Assembly: GCF_003112555.1 (NCBI RefSeq)
Contig: NZ_BEWB01000007.1
Span: forward strand, 62,001 to 126,000
DNA length: 64,000 nucleotides
Direction: 5' to 3'
From: Streptomyces coelicoflavus
GTDB lineage: Bacteria; Actinomycetota; Actinomycetes; Streptomycetales; Streptomycetaceae
The translations under genes were made by a program, and so were the position numbers. Positions 51,236 to 59,814 of this stretch are shown here, one piece after another (within the stretch, counting starts at the first letter, position 1; every line of letters starts with the position of its first letter). Under the pieces are notes generated by a model, which saw only the letters and a list, made by a program, of their open reading frames with translations, ran no database searches and was not told the DNA's origin.

Positions 51236-52038
51236 GGCAGCAGCCAATCGACGGGACGCTGGTCGGCCAGCCGGATCGAGCCCGAGGCCAGGGTCATGGA
51301 GGTCAGTTCGAACGGCGGTCCGTCGGCCGAGGACCACTCGTAGCCGCTCTTCGTGGATGTGGAGGTCTCCAGCCGCACCGTCACGGCCACCGGCCTGCCG
51401 TCCTCGGTGAACTGCTCGCCGAGCGCGCTGTCCCCGAGGAACGCGCCGATCGTCTGCGCCGACTGGGCCGAGCGGTCCACGGACTTCACCTCGCCGTGCA
51501 GCACGCCGTACTGCTGGGACGGCACCGACTGCACGGTCAGGTCGACGGAGGCGTGCGCGGGGATGGCGGCGGCGTTCTCGGCGGGGACGTACACGGTGGC
51601 GTAGAGGGGGTCGTCGGCGTGGGCGACCTTCTCCACCGAGGCGACGTTCGCGCCGGTACTGATGATCTGCCCGACGGTGGCCGCCAGCGCGCTGACCCGG
51701 CCGGCGTCGACGGTGCGGACCACGGTCTCGCCCTCGGCGGTACGGACCTTGAGCACGGGGGCGTCGGCCCCCAGCCGCTGACCCGGGCGGGCGAGGACCG
51801 CGGTGACCTGCCCGGAGACGGGACTCTGCAGGAGGTAACTGCCCTGCCCGTGGGTGAGGACGGCGGGCGCGGAGACGGTGGAGGTCACCGAGCCGCCCAC
51901 CGCCCACACGGACGCGGCGGCCATCGCGACGACGGTCACGGACAGCACCAGCCAGCCCTGGGGACGGGCGAAACGCACCGGGAGATCGAGCTCTTCCGGT
52001 GACTGGAGTTTGGAGAGGGCCTGTTGGCGGAACTGCAC
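51232..52038 (-). CDS. HlyD-type adaptor of NHLM exporter
   Basis: 268 residues from a GTG at 52038 without a clear ribosome site. A short cytoplasmic N terminus (FRQQALSKLQSPEELDLPVRF) is typical of NHLM HlyD-like subunits. One membrane span follows (about 29-47), then a biotinyl-lipoyl-like half (GSYLLQSPVSGQVTAVLARPGQRLGADAPVLKV) and a beta domain. It would link the ABC exporters to the cell envelope. The stop codon overlaps the start of the peptidase-ABC gene. Confidence 0.9.
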   Translation of the reverse strand: MQFRQQALSKLQSPEELDLPVRFARPQGWLVLSVTVVAMAAASVWAVGGSVTSTVSAPAVLTHGQGSYLLQSPVSGQVTAVLARPGQRLGADAPVLKVRTAEGETVVRTVDAGRVSALAATVGQIISTGANVASVEKVAHADDPLYATVYVPAENAAAIPAHASVDLTVQSVPSQQYGVLHGEVKSVDRSAQSAQTIGAFLGDSALGEQFTEDGRPVAVTVRLETSTSTKSGYEWSSADGPPFELTSMTLASGSIRLADQRPVDWLLP

Positions 52039-52083
52039 GGCTGACGTATCCAGGGCTTGATGAGAGCGGCCGCAGACGGGGAA

Positions 52084-52151
52084 CGGCCGGAGAGCGAGAC
52101 CGGCCGGGGACCGTGAAGGGCCGGGGACCGCGAACGGCCGGGGATCGTGAA
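52084..52151. repeat. Four tandem 17-bp repeats
   Basis: Units of about CGGCCGGGGACCGTGAA start at 52084 (divergent), 52101, 52118 and 52135. The last three differ at one to three positions. They lie between the terminator and the HlyD start. Confidence 0.88.
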
Positions 52152-52160
52152 CGGCCGAAA

Positions 52161-52189
52161 AGTCCCGGAGCCTGGACGGCTCCGGGACT
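52161..52189 (-). terminator. Intrinsic terminator/attenuator after precursor gene
   Basis: AGTCCCGGAGC (52161-52171) and GCTCCGGGACT (52179-52189) form a perfect 11-bp stem. Read on the minus strand, it is followed by a T run (GGGACTTTTCGG), giving a true Rho-independent terminator, rare at this GC content. Confidence 0.88.
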
Positions 52190-52208
52190 CAGCGACGCAA
52201 GGACGCGA

Positions 52209-52424
52209 TCAGAGACCGGCGACCAGGCCCGTGACCGGGGCGGTGTTGAGGCCGGTGGCACCCTCGACCGTGCCGACGACCGTGTTGACCAGGCCGGAGA
52301 CCGGGGCGATGCCGTCCACCAGGCCGGTGACGGTGCCGACGGCGTTCACGTTCAGGCCGCCGGAGACGTTGTCGAGGTCGGCGTCGGAGATCTCGACGGT
52401 CTCAACCTGGGGGGTGGAGTTCAT
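52209..52424 (-). CDS. GG-leader peptide precursor (NHLM exporter substrate)
   Basis: 71 residues from an ATG with AAGGGAAG upstream. Residues 1-23 form a double-glycine leader: ETVEISDADLDNVSGG with GG at 22-23. The 48-residue core is Gly, Val, Thr, Leu and Ala rich, with near repeats APVSGLV (40-46) and APVTGLV (62-68). It contains no Cys and only one Ser, so lanthionine, sactionine and most cyclisation classes are excluded. Databases often label similar peptides type A2 lantipeptide, which the core does not support. A bacteriocin-like or matrix peptide is possible. Confidence 0.88.
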   Translation of the reverse strand: MNSTPQVETVEISDADLDNVSGGLNVNAVGTVTGLVDGIAPVSGLVNTVVGTVEGATGLNTAPVTGLVAGL

Positions 52425-53030
52425 GTGGGAACTTCCCTTCGTATAGCCATTTTCACAAGGGGGGAGCGGCCCCCTCTGGGGACAGATGACGGCCGCGACC
52501 GCGGGCACCGGGCGCCCGTTTCCAGAGCCCTCCGCGGCCCCCGCGGTGCGATGGATCAAAGCACGGGGCCGGTCCGGGCTTCCAATCAATCACCCCTCCC
52601 ACCAGCGCACTTGCGACGCCCAGGCACCCAAGCGTGCAGGAGCGCGCACGCCTTCGCGGCGACTTCTTCACACGGTGGGCGAGATCGGCCCGTGCGATCC
52701 CTTGCCCGCGCGGAGGCGATTGGGACACTCCGGCCCCAAAGGCGTAGGGGCCGCCGCGGGCTTGTGCAGATGCGCCGACCGGGGTGACCGGGTTGGGCAT
52801 TCGGTGTGCAGATTCGCTGAAGCGCTCATTCCGCTCGGCGGCCGGAACGCTGCGTCGCCGGGTGAACGCGGAGGGTGCCGAGGGGTGGCGTGAAACGGTC
52901 TGCGCCGGGGTGCGACCGGGCGGCCCGTCTGAACACCCCGCCCGGCCCGTGCGTACCAACAGCCGTCCAGGCGCCCCCAACAGCTGCCGGACCGGCGGGC
53001 ACCAACCCCGGTCCCAGGAGGTCGAGCAGA
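52425..53030. other. Divergent intergenic region, precursor / protease
   Basis: About 606 bp between divergent starts with no supported gene. Open frames here have atypical codon positions. Near the precursor there is an AT-rich patch (TTGTGAAAATGGCTATACG on the minus strand, just upstream of the ribosome site). It probably holds both promoters. Confidence 0.55.
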
Positions 53031-54323
53031 TTGAGTCACAAGCGAATCCCGAAGCGCAGGGCCGCGATGGCGGCGGGCGGTGTGGTCGCGCTCGGCGCGG
53101 CCGCGATCCTGCTGCCGAACGCCAACGCCTCGCAGGACGGCGGCTCCTCGGACGAGGCCGCCGCGGCGCCCAGGACCCTCAAGTCGGCGGACGCCTCGGA
53201 TCTCGCCACACGGCTCGCCGGCCTGCTCGGCGACACCTTCGCAGGCTCCTACTACGACTCCGGCGCGCAGCGGCTCGTCGTCAACGTCGTCCCCGGCGAG
53301 GACGACCAGGTCGTCGCGCGGGCGAAGCAGGCGGGCGCGGAGGTCCGCGAGGTCGACAACAGCATGGGTGAACTGCGCAGCGGAGCCCGGACCCTGAAGT
53401 CCGAGGCGAGCATCCCCGGCACGTCGTGGGCGATCGACCCGCGCACCAACAAGATCCTGGTGACTGCCGACAGCACCGTCACCGGCGACCGGTGGGACCG
53501 CCTGGAGTCCACCGTGCAGAGCCTCGGCTCCGGCATGGCGACGGTGCGGAAGTCCGCAGGCACCTTCAAGACCTTCGCCTCGGGCGGCGACGCGATCTTC
53601 GGCGGCGGAGCGCGCTGCTCGCTCGGCTTCAACGTCACCGCGGGCGACGGCTCGCCCGCCTTCCTGACGGCCGGTCACTGCGGCGTCGCGGCCGACCAGT
53701 GGTCCGACGCACAGGGCGGGCAGCCGATCGCCACCGTCGACCAGGCCGTCTTCCCCGGCGAGGGTGACTTCGCACTCGTGAAGTACGACGACCCGGCCAC
53801 CGAGGCCCCGAGCGAGGTGAACCTCGGCGACCAGACCCTGCCGATCAGCCGGGCCGCCGAGGCCGCGGTCGGCCAGGAGGTCTTCCGGATGGGCAGCACG
53901 ACCGGACTGGCCGACGGTCAGGTCCTCGGCCTGGACGCCACCGTCAACTACCCCGAGGGCACCGTCACCGGCCTCATACAGACCGACGTCTGCGCCGAGC
54001 CGGGCGACAGCGGCGGGTCCCTGTTCACGCGGGACGGCCTCGCGATCGGCCTGACCTCCGGCGGCAGCGGCGACTGCACGGTCGGCGGCGAGACCTTCTT
54101 CCAGCCGGTCACCACCGCCCTGGAGGCGGTCGGCGCCACCCTCGGGGACACCGGTGCCGGTGCCGGTGCCGGGGGCGCGGGCGGTGCGGGCGCCGGGGGC
54201 GGTGACGCGGGCGACGGTGCGGGCGCGGGTGCCGGAGACGCGGGTGACGCCGGTGCCGGTGCCGGGGACGCGGGTGAGGGCGCGGGCGTCGGCGGCGACG
54301 ACGGCGCGGGGCCGACGGGCTGA
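53031..54323 (+). CDS. Secreted streptogrisin-type S1 protease with Gly/Ala/Asp tail
   Basis: 430 residues from a TTG at 53031, chosen because AGGAGG lies 9 nt upstream. A signal peptide (about 1-34) and a propeptide (about 45-195) precede the catalytic domain. The triad is H216 (TAGHCG), D246 (GDFALVKYDD) and S327 (AEPGDSGGSLF). The C-terminal 60 residues are a low-complexity Gly/Ala/Asp tail (GAGAGDAGDAGAGAGDAGEG), acidic and probably disordered. Streptogrisins are secreted proteases, normally restrained by SSI proteins, and an SSI gene lies 10 kb away. It diverges from the GG-leader precursor gene. Confidence 0.92.
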   Translation: MSHKRIPKRRAAMAAGGVVALGAAAILLPNANASQDGGSSDEAAAAPRTLKSADASDLATRLAGLLGDTFAGSYYDSGAQRLVVNVVPGEDDQVVARAKQAGAEVREVDNSMGELRSGARTLKSEASIPGTSWAIDPRTNKILVTADSTVTGDRWDRLESTVQSLGSGMATVRKSAGTFKTFASGGDAIFGGGARCSLGFNVTAGDGSPAFLTAGHCGVAADQWSDAQGGQPIATVDQAVFPGEGDFALVKYDDPATEAPSEVNLGDQTLPISRAAEAAVGQEVFRMGSTTGLADGQVLGLDATVNYPEGTVTGLIQTDVCAEPGDSGGSLFTRDGLAIGLTSGGSGDCTVGGETFFQPVTTALEAVGATLGDTGAGAGAGGAGGAGAGGGDAGDGAGAGAGDAGDAGAGAGDAGEGAGVGGDDGAGPTG

Positions 54324-54514
54324 CGGACGTCCCCGGACCGCCGCCCCGGCCCTCGACGGGAGGGGCGGCGGTCCACACCGTGCCACGGCGACGCGCGTCC
54401 GCCCCGTGCCCGCCGGCAGGGCTCCGCCCGCACCCGTCCGGCGGCGCGAAGCGCCTGTGGTGAGCCCCCGATGTGCCCCGGAACGCCGGTAGCCGATCCG
54501 TAGGGGCTGCGCAC

Positions 54515-57001
54515 ATGTCCCATAAGCGCTGTAATGGCGACGTGGTCGAAGAGGGCACTGCGGAACGCGGACCGAGGGCGCTGCGTGCCGAGGGTGCCCT
54601 GAAGGCGATCGCGGCAGCCCAGGGGCCGGAGGAGCGGCTGCGCGGCATCCTCGAGCAGACGCTGGTCTTCGCGGGCGCCTCCCTGGCCGCGCTCTACACG
54701 CCCGGCGACGACCGCGACCTGCTCTGCCTGGTCGCGTCGGCCGGTGTGCCGCGCACCCTGTACGGCGTCCGCGACAGCTATCCCGCGGAGGGCGGCTCCC
54801 CGGTCGCCGACGCCCACCGCGCGGGCGGGACGGTGTGGATCGGACCGGAGGAGTTCGCCGGATCGGCGGAGTCCCGGCACGTGCCGTCCAGCGGCTTCTC
54901 GCTGGCCGTCCTGCCGGTGCGCGGGGACGGCGGCGGCTGCCTGCTCGTCCTGACCGAGCGCCCGGGCGGATTCGACGCGGACGACCGCGAGTGCCTCGGA
55001 CTGATCGCCGAGGCCGTGACCTGCCCCGCCCCGGCCGAGGCCGTCGGCACCCCGGAGTCCGGTGCCCTCCAGCCGGACGCGTTCACCCTGGCCATGGACA
55101 CCGGCCGCGCGGAGGTCGGCGACGGCATCCTGCGCCTGTTCGGCCTCGCGCCCGGGGAATTCGACGGCAAGGTCGAGACACTGCTCGGCCTCACCGTGCC
55201 GGAGGACCTGCCGTCGCTGATGTCGGTGACCGAGTCCGACCACATGACGATCGGCGAGCGCGAGCTGGAGTTCCGGGTGCTCCAGCCCACCGGCCCGCCG
55301 AAGTGGCTGCGGCTCAGCGGACGCCTGCTGCCCGGTGGCGACGGCCGGCCCGCCCGCCTGGTGGGGACCGTCGCCGACGCCTCCACCCTGCGCCCGGACG
55401 TGACCGACGTCGCCCGAGTCCAGCGGCTCGCCGCCGCGCTCGCCACCGCCGGGACCGTCCGGGACGTCAGCCAGGCCGTCGTCGCCGCCCTGCGCAGACC
55501 GCTCAGGGCCGACCGGATCGCGCTGGCCGAGCTGGAGAACGACCGGCTCGTCGTCACCGTCCTCGACCCGCCCGACCCCGAGTCCTGGCCCGAGCTGTGG
55601 CGCCTGGAATGGCGCACCGAGTGGCCGGACGCACCGGTACGGGCCATGCCCACCCTCGCCGCCGCGCTGCGCGAGGGACGCGCCAGGATCTGGCCCGCCG
55701 GCACCGGCGACCTGGAGCCGGCCCTCGCCGACGTCGGCCCCGGCGGCCTCGCCGTACTGCCGCTGCCCGCCGGCGGACGCGTGGCCGGTGCCTGCCTGAT
55801 CGGCTGGGACGCTCCGCACGACTTCGGCCCCGACGAACGCGCCCTGCTCACCGCCTCCGCCGGCCTGGCCGGGCAGGCCCTGATGCGCGCCCACGCCTTC
55901 GACGCCGAGCACGAACTGGTCGGCATGCTCCAGCGCCAGCTGCTGCCGCGCCGGCTGCCCAAACTGCCCGGCGCGGTCGCCGTCGCCCGCTACCTGCCCA
56001 GCACGGCCGGACTCGAGCTGGGCGGCGACTGGTACGACGTGATCCCGCTGCCCGACCACCACGTCGCCCTCGTCATCGGCGACGTCCAGGGACACAGCGC
56101 CGGCGCGGCCACCCTCATGGGCCAGATGCGCACCGCCCTGCGCGCCTACGCCGTCGAGGGACATCCGCCGGACGTGGTGGTCTCCCACGCCAACCGGCTG
56201 CTCACCGGCATGGAGACCGACCTCTTCGCCACCTGCGTCTACGTCGACCTCGACATGGAGGAGGGCTCCGCCTGGTGCGTGCGGGCGGGGCACCTGCCGC
56301 CGGTGCTGCGCCACCCCGACGGCAGCACCGAGATCGCGGAGGTGGAGGGCGGCCCGCCGCTCGGCGTGGTGACGCAGGCCGACTTCCCGATGAGCCCGCT
56401 GCGGCTGCGCCCCGGCACGCTGATCGCCCTCACCACGGACGGCCTCGTGGAGACGCCGGAGTCCGACATCGACGAGGGGATGGACCGGTTCGCGCACGCG
56501 CTGGCCGTCTCCGCCCCGGGCCACCTCGGGCTCGTCGCCGACGCCCTGCTCGGCAACGCCCGCCGCAACGACGACGTCGCCCTGCTGCTGGTGCGCTACG
56601 ACGGCATGGCCCTGCGCCCGCTGCGGGAGAGCTGGTCGGTGTGGCGGCTGCCCGAGGCCGTGCGGCACGCCCGCCGCTTCACCCGGCGCACCCTGCGCTC
56701 CTGGGGCGTGCCGGACGACGTCGTCGACGGCGTCCTGCTGATCGTCTCCGAGCTGGTCACCAACGCCCTGGTGCACACCGACGGCAAGGTGCGGCTCGAC
56801 CTCACCCTGATCAGCGGCAGGCTGCGCGTCGCGGTCGCCGACGCCTCGCCGCGTACGCCCGTCAAACCGACCAGCATCGGCTGGGAGGCCACCGGCGGAC
56901 GCGGCATCCTCCTGGTCGAGGCGATGTCGGCGACCTGGGGGACGCTGCCGGTCAGCGGGGGCAAGCAGGTGTGGAGCGAGATCCCGGTGGGCGGCGCCTG
57001 A
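54515..57001 (+). CDS. SpoIIE/RsbU-like phosphatase with GAF, PAS and HATPase domains
   Basis: 828 residues from an ATG at 54515. Order: GAF at about 40-180, PAS at about 195-310 (TGRAEVGDGILRLFGLAPGEF), GAF at about 320-475, SpoIIE/PP2C at about 490-695 (GGDWYDVIPLPDHHVALVIGDVQGHS, LTTDGLVETPESD, NDDVALLLVRY), and an RsbW-like HATPase at about 700-825 (LIVSELVTNALVHTDG, TGGRGILLVEAM). It shares its layout with the protein at 30550. It would dephosphorylate a STAS antagonist in a partner-switching sigma pathway. Signal unknown. Confidence 0.93.
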   Translation: MSHKRCNGDVVEEGTAERGPRALRAEGALKAIAAAQGPEERLRGILEQTLVFAGASLAALYTPGDDRDLLCLVASAGVPRTLYGVRDSYPAEGGSPVADAHRAGGTVWIGPEEFAGSAESRHVPSSGFSLAVLPVRGDGGGCLLVLTERPGGFDADDRECLGLIAEAVTCPAPAEAVGTPESGALQPDAFTLAMDTGRAEVGDGILRLFGLAPGEFDGKVETLLGLTVPEDLPSLMSVTESDHMTIGERELEFRVLQPTGPPKWLRLSGRLLPGGDGRPARLVGTVADASTLRPDVTDVARVQRLAAALATAGTVRDVSQAVVAALRRPLRADRIALAELENDRLVVTVLDPPDPESWPELWRLEWRTEWPDAPVRAMPTLAAALREGRARIWPAGTGDLEPALADVGPGGLAVLPLPAGGRVAGACLIGWDAPHDFGPDERALLTASAGLAGQALMRAHAFDAEHELVGMLQRQLLPRRLPKLPGAVAVARYLPSTAGLELGGDWYDVIPLPDHHVALVIGDVQGHSAGAATLMGQMRTALRAYAVEGHPPDVVVSHANRLLTGMETDLFATCVYVDLDMEEGSAWCVRAGHLPPVLRHPDGSTEIAEVEGGPPLGVVTQADFPMSPLRLRPGTLIALTTDGLVETPESDIDEGMDRFAHALAVSAPGHLGLVADALLGNARRNDDVALLLVRYDGMALRPLRESWSVWRLPEAVRHARRFTRRTLRSWGVPDDVVDGVLLIVSELVTNALVHTDGKVRLDLTLISGRLRVAVADASPRTPVKPTSIGWEATGGRGILLVEAMSATWGTLPVSGGKQVWSEIPVGGA

Positions 57002-57119
57002 CCAGGTCCCGCGCCGGGTCCGGCCGTCACCGCGGTCGCCGGGGTGCGGGCGGCGTGACGCCGGGTACCCGCACGGTCGCACCGCGAGTGAGCGGTCCGG
57101 GAGAACCGAGGAGTACCCC

Positions 57120-57539
57120 ATGACCCAGTACGTCCGCGACATCATGACCGGCGACCCGGTGACCGTCGAGCCGCTGACCTCCGTCACGGAGGTGGCCCGC
57201 ATCATGCGGGACCGTGACCTCGGCGCCGTCCTGGTCACGGAAGGCGACCGGCTGCGCGGCCTGGTCACCGACCGTGACCTGGTGGTCCGGTCGCTCGCCG
57301 AGGGCGGTGACCCGGAGCAGACCACCGTGGCCGGGGCGTGCAGCGACGCCATGGTGACCGTACGGTCGGACGAGGAGCTGGGCCACGTCGTCGAGCTGAT
57401 GCGCGAGCACGCGGTGCGCCGGGTCCCGGTCGTCGACGACGGCCACCCGGTCGGCATCGTCTCCCTCGGCGACCTGGCCATGGAGCGCGATCCTGAGTCG
57501 GCACTGGGCGACATCAGCGTGGCCCGGCCGAACCCGTAG
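57120..57539 (+). CDS. Two-CBS-domain protein
   Basis: 139 residues with AGGAG upstream. CBS1: VRDIMTGDPVTVEPLTSVTEVARIMRDRDLGAVLV. CBS2: CSDAMVTVRSDEELGHVVELMREHAVRRVPVVDD. Stand-alone CBS pairs bind adenine nucleotides and regulate partners. No partner is evident in the neighbourhood. Confidence 0.92.
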   Translation: MTQYVRDIMTGDPVTVEPLTSVTEVARIMRDRDLGAVLVTEGDRLRGLVTDRDLVVRSLAEGGDPEQTTVAGACSDAMVTVRSDEELGHVVELMREHAVRRVPVVDDGHPVGIVSLGDLAMERDPESALGDISVARPNP

Positions 57540-57658
57540 GCGCCGCGGGACCCGTGCGGGCCCGGGTTTCACGGCGTCCCGGCCGGGGACCCGGCAGGGC
57601 GAGCGCGTCAGGCGCGGAACCAGAAGGACGAGCAGGACCAGAAGGAAGATGATGCCTC

Positions 57659-57838
57659 GTGACCACGGAGACCAGCGGCAAACCCGCTGTCCGTCGGCTG
57701 GAGACCGGGTGGTCGAAGGCCCGCCGGCTGCGGAGCAGGGGCGTGATGCGCACCTGCGTGCCGGCCGTAGAGGACGGCAGCGCCACCCGCGCACCGCAAC
57801 CGGGCCAGGAGTCGAACATCGTCCGGGGCGAGGACTGA
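57659..57838 (+). CDS. Candidate small protein, unknown
   Basis: 59 residues from a GTG, with AGAAGGAAG about 9-13 nt upstream. Third codon positions are almost all G or C, as in real Streptomyces genes. The sequence begins TTETSGKPAVRRLETGWSK, is basic in the middle (KARRLRSRG) and acidic at the end. It has a single Cys. No family recognised, and it could be chance. Confidence 0.4.
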   Translation: MTTETSGKPAVRRLETGWSKARRLRSRGVMRTCVPAVEDGSATRAPQPGQESNIVRGED

Positions 57839-57948
57839 GCGAGCCCCGAGGGTGGTGACACCGCCCAGCGCGCCGGCCTTGGTGCCGGCGCGGTGCGCGT
57901 TCCGGGCCGGTGACGGGCGGCGAAGCACCGACCGGTAGCGTCGCAGGC

Positions 57949-57988
57949 ACTCCGCACCACCGCACCGCACTCCGCACCACCGCACCGC
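57949..57988. repeat. Tandem duplication of about 20 bp
   Basis: GCACTCCGCACCACCGCACC appears twice in direct succession (boundaries approximate), shortly upstream of the dehydratase start. It may affect leader structure. Confidence 0.7.
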
Positions 57989-58022
57989 TCCGCCCCGACC
58001 GCAGCAAGGCACTGAACCGCGC

Positions 58023-58997
58023 ATGAACATCCTGGTCACCGGCGCCGCCGGATTCATCGGCTCCCGGTACGTCCGGACGCTCCTCGCCGCCGACGGGCCG
58101 GGGGCACCGCGGATCACCGTCCTGGACTCGCTGACCTACGCCGGGACCACCGCCAACCTCGAGATCGGCCACCCCCGGCTGGAGTTCGTGCACGGTGACA
58201 TCCGCGACGCGGCGCTCGTCGACAGGCTGACCGCCGAGGCGGACCAGGTGGTGCACTTCGCCGCCGAGTCCCACGTGGACCGCTCGATCCACGCCGCGTC
58301 CGACTTCGTCCTGACGAACGTCGTCGGCACCCAGAACCTGCTGGACGCCGCCCTGCGCCACGGCGTGGGGCCCTTCGTACACGTCTCCACCGACGAGGTC
58401 TACGGCTCCCTGGAGTCCGGCTCGGCGACCGAGGAGCATCCGCTGCGGCCGAGTTCCCCCTACGCCGCGTCGAAGGCGTCGGGCGACCTGCTGGCCCTCG
58501 CCTGCCACCGCACCCACGGCCTCGACGTACGGGTGACCCGGTGCTCCAACAACTACGGCCCGCACCAGTTCCCCGAGAAGCTCGTGCCGCTGTTCGTCAC
58601 CCACCTCCTGGACGGCCGCCGGGTCCCGCTGTACGGGGACGGACGCAACGTCCGCGACTGGCTGCACGTCGACGACCACTGCCTGGGCGTCGACCTCGTA
58701 CGCACCCGGGGCCGGGCCGGTGAGGTCTACAACATCGGCGGCGGCACGGAGCTGAGCAACCGCGAACTCACCGGCCTGCTCCTGGACGCCTGCGGCGCGG
58801 GCCCGGACCGCATCACGTACGTCGAGGACCGCAAGGGCCACGACCTGCGCTACGCGGTCGACTGGACCAAGGCCCGTGAGGAGCTGGGCTACCGCCCGCG
58901 GCGCGACTTCGCCGCCGGCCTGGCGGAGACCGTCGCCTGGTACCGGGACAACCGGTCCTGGTGGGAGCCGCTCAAGCGGCGCACCGACGTGGTCTGA
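58023..58997 (+). CDS. dTDP-glucose 4,6-dehydratase-like protein
   Basis: 324 residues. NAD loop GAAGFIGS, STDEVYGSL with the catalytic Thr-Asp-Glu, the Tyr/Lys pair in SPYAASKAS, and TRCSNNYGPHQFPEKLVP are all diagnostic of RmlB/StrE-type dehydratases. These convert dTDP-glucose to the 4-keto-6-deoxy sugar. No thymidylyltransferase or other deoxysugar gene is adjacent, so it is an orphan here. Confidence 0.93.
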   Translation: MNILVTGAAGFIGSRYVRTLLAADGPGAPRITVLDSLTYAGTTANLEIGHPRLEFVHGDIRDAALVDRLTAEADQVVHFAAESHVDRSIHAASDFVLTNVVGTQNLLDAALRHGVGPFVHVSTDEVYGSLESGSATEEHPLRPSSPYAASKASGDLLALACHRTHGLDVRVTRCSNNYGPHQFPEKLVPLFVTHLLDGRRVPLYGDGRNVRDWLHVDDHCLGVDLVRTRGRAGEVYNIGGGTELSNRELTGLLLDACGAGPDRITYVEDRKGHDLRYAVDWTKAREELGYRPRRDFAAGLAETVAWYRDNRSWWEPLKRRTDVV

Positions 58998-59062
58998 CGT
59001 CGAGGCCGTTGCCGGACCGGCACCGTCCGGCCGAGACCGCACCGCGTCACCTGCGGATTAAA

Positions 59063-59572
59063 ATGGACCGGGTGCGTCTGCTGATCACGTCCGACACCCA
59101 CCTGCCCAAGCGTGCGAAGGAACTGCCGGCGCCGCTGCTGGCGGAACTCCCGCGCGCCGACGTCGTCGTGCACGCGGGGGACTGGGTCGACACGGCCACC
59201 CTCGACCTGCTGGAGAGCCGCAGCCGCCGCCTCGTCGGGGTGTACGGCAACAATGACGGACCCGCACTGCGCGCCCGGCTGCCCGAAGTGGCGTACGCGG
59301 ACCTGGGCGGCCTGCGCCTCGGCGTCGTGCACGAGACCGGCGCCGCCAAGGGACGGGAGGCGCGCTGCGCCGCCCGCTTCCCCGACCTGGACGTCCTCGT
59401 CTTCGGACACAGCCACATCCCCTGGGACACCACCGCCGCCACCGGTCTGCGGCTGCTCAACCCGGGCTCGCCCACGGACCGTCGCCGTCAGCCGTACCGC
59501 ACCTACATGACCGGCACGGTCGCCGACGGCCGGCTCGGGAACGTCGAGCTGCACCGGCTGCCGCCGCGCTGA
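59063..59572 (+). CDS. YfcE-like metallophosphoesterase
   Basis: 169 residues from an ATG with a weak ribosome site; GTG at 59072 is an alternative. Dinuclear-metal motifs are SDTHLPK, VVHAGDW, VYGNND and FGHSHIPW. LLNPGSPTDRRRQPYRTYM is typical of the YfcE/MJ0936 group. It cleaves phosphodiesters in vitro. Its natural substrate is unknown. Confidence 0.92.
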   Translation: MDRVRLLITSDTHLPKRAKELPAPLLAELPRADVVVHAGDWVDTATLDLLESRSRRLVGVYGNNDGPALRARLPEVAYADLGGLRLGVVHETGAAKGREARCAARFPDLDVLVFGHSHIPWDTTAATGLRLLNPGSPTDRRRQPYRTYMTGTVADGRLGNVELHRLPPR

Positions 59573-59592
59573 GCGCGGGCGGCAGGAGAGGC

Positions 59593-59618
59593 GGGCGGCG
59601 CCCCTGAGGACGCCGCCC
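59593..59618. terminator. Hairpin after phosphoesterase gene
   Basis: GGGCGGCG (59593-59600) pairs with CGCCGCCC (59611-59618), 20 bp after the stop. The remaining 200 bp to the convergent YncE-like gene show no gene. Confidence 0.6.
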
Positions 59619-59814
59619 GGTGCGGACCGGGCCGCTCCGTGTCGGAGGAAGCGGCCCGGGCGCTTCTTCTGGAGTGCGCTGTCACGGACCTCCTTCCGGG
59701 GGTGGTGCTGTCGAGGGCATGCATGCCTCGTCCGTTGCCGGGCGACTACCCCTGTCGGGCCCGTTCACACACGCGGGCGAGGACGACATTCCGGGCGCCT
59801 GCCGCACGGCCGCC

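Larger units (their letters stand above)
52039..52208. other. Leader between precursor and exporter genes
   Basis: 170 bp with a terminator just after the precursor (52161-52189) and four 17-bp repeats (52084-52151). This predicts abundant short precursor mRNA and limited readthrough into the exporter genes. Confidence 0.7.
57540..58022. other. Gene-poor region with one candidate small ORF
   Basis: 483 bp between the CBS and dehydratase genes. It holds the candidate at 57659-57838 and a tandem duplication near 57949-57988. The minus-strand open frames here lack ribosome sites and family resemblance. Confidence 0.5.

Noticed and set aside
52209..52424. Lanthipeptide precursor
   Set aside because: The leader resembles class II lanthipeptide leaders, but the core has no Cys and no LanM-type synthetase is near, so lanthionine formation is not supported.
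42823..52424. Single nine-gene RiPP operon including Ppx/GppA, HDO, methyltransferase and CDGSH genes
   Set aside because: Co-direction and short gaps allow it, but Ppx/GppA is housekeeping-like and the trio may be an independent module. I therefore kept these as separate observations.
52486..52893. Plus-strand 135-codon frame in the precursor/protease intergenic region
   Set aside because: Codon-position bias is not that of the surrounding genes, no ribosome site, no motif, and it lies in the expected promoter region.
57514..57960. Minus-strand 148-codon frame between CBS and dehydratase genes
   Set aside because: No ribosome site, no recognisable motifs and low-complexity Arg/Pro/Ser composition typical of shadow frames.
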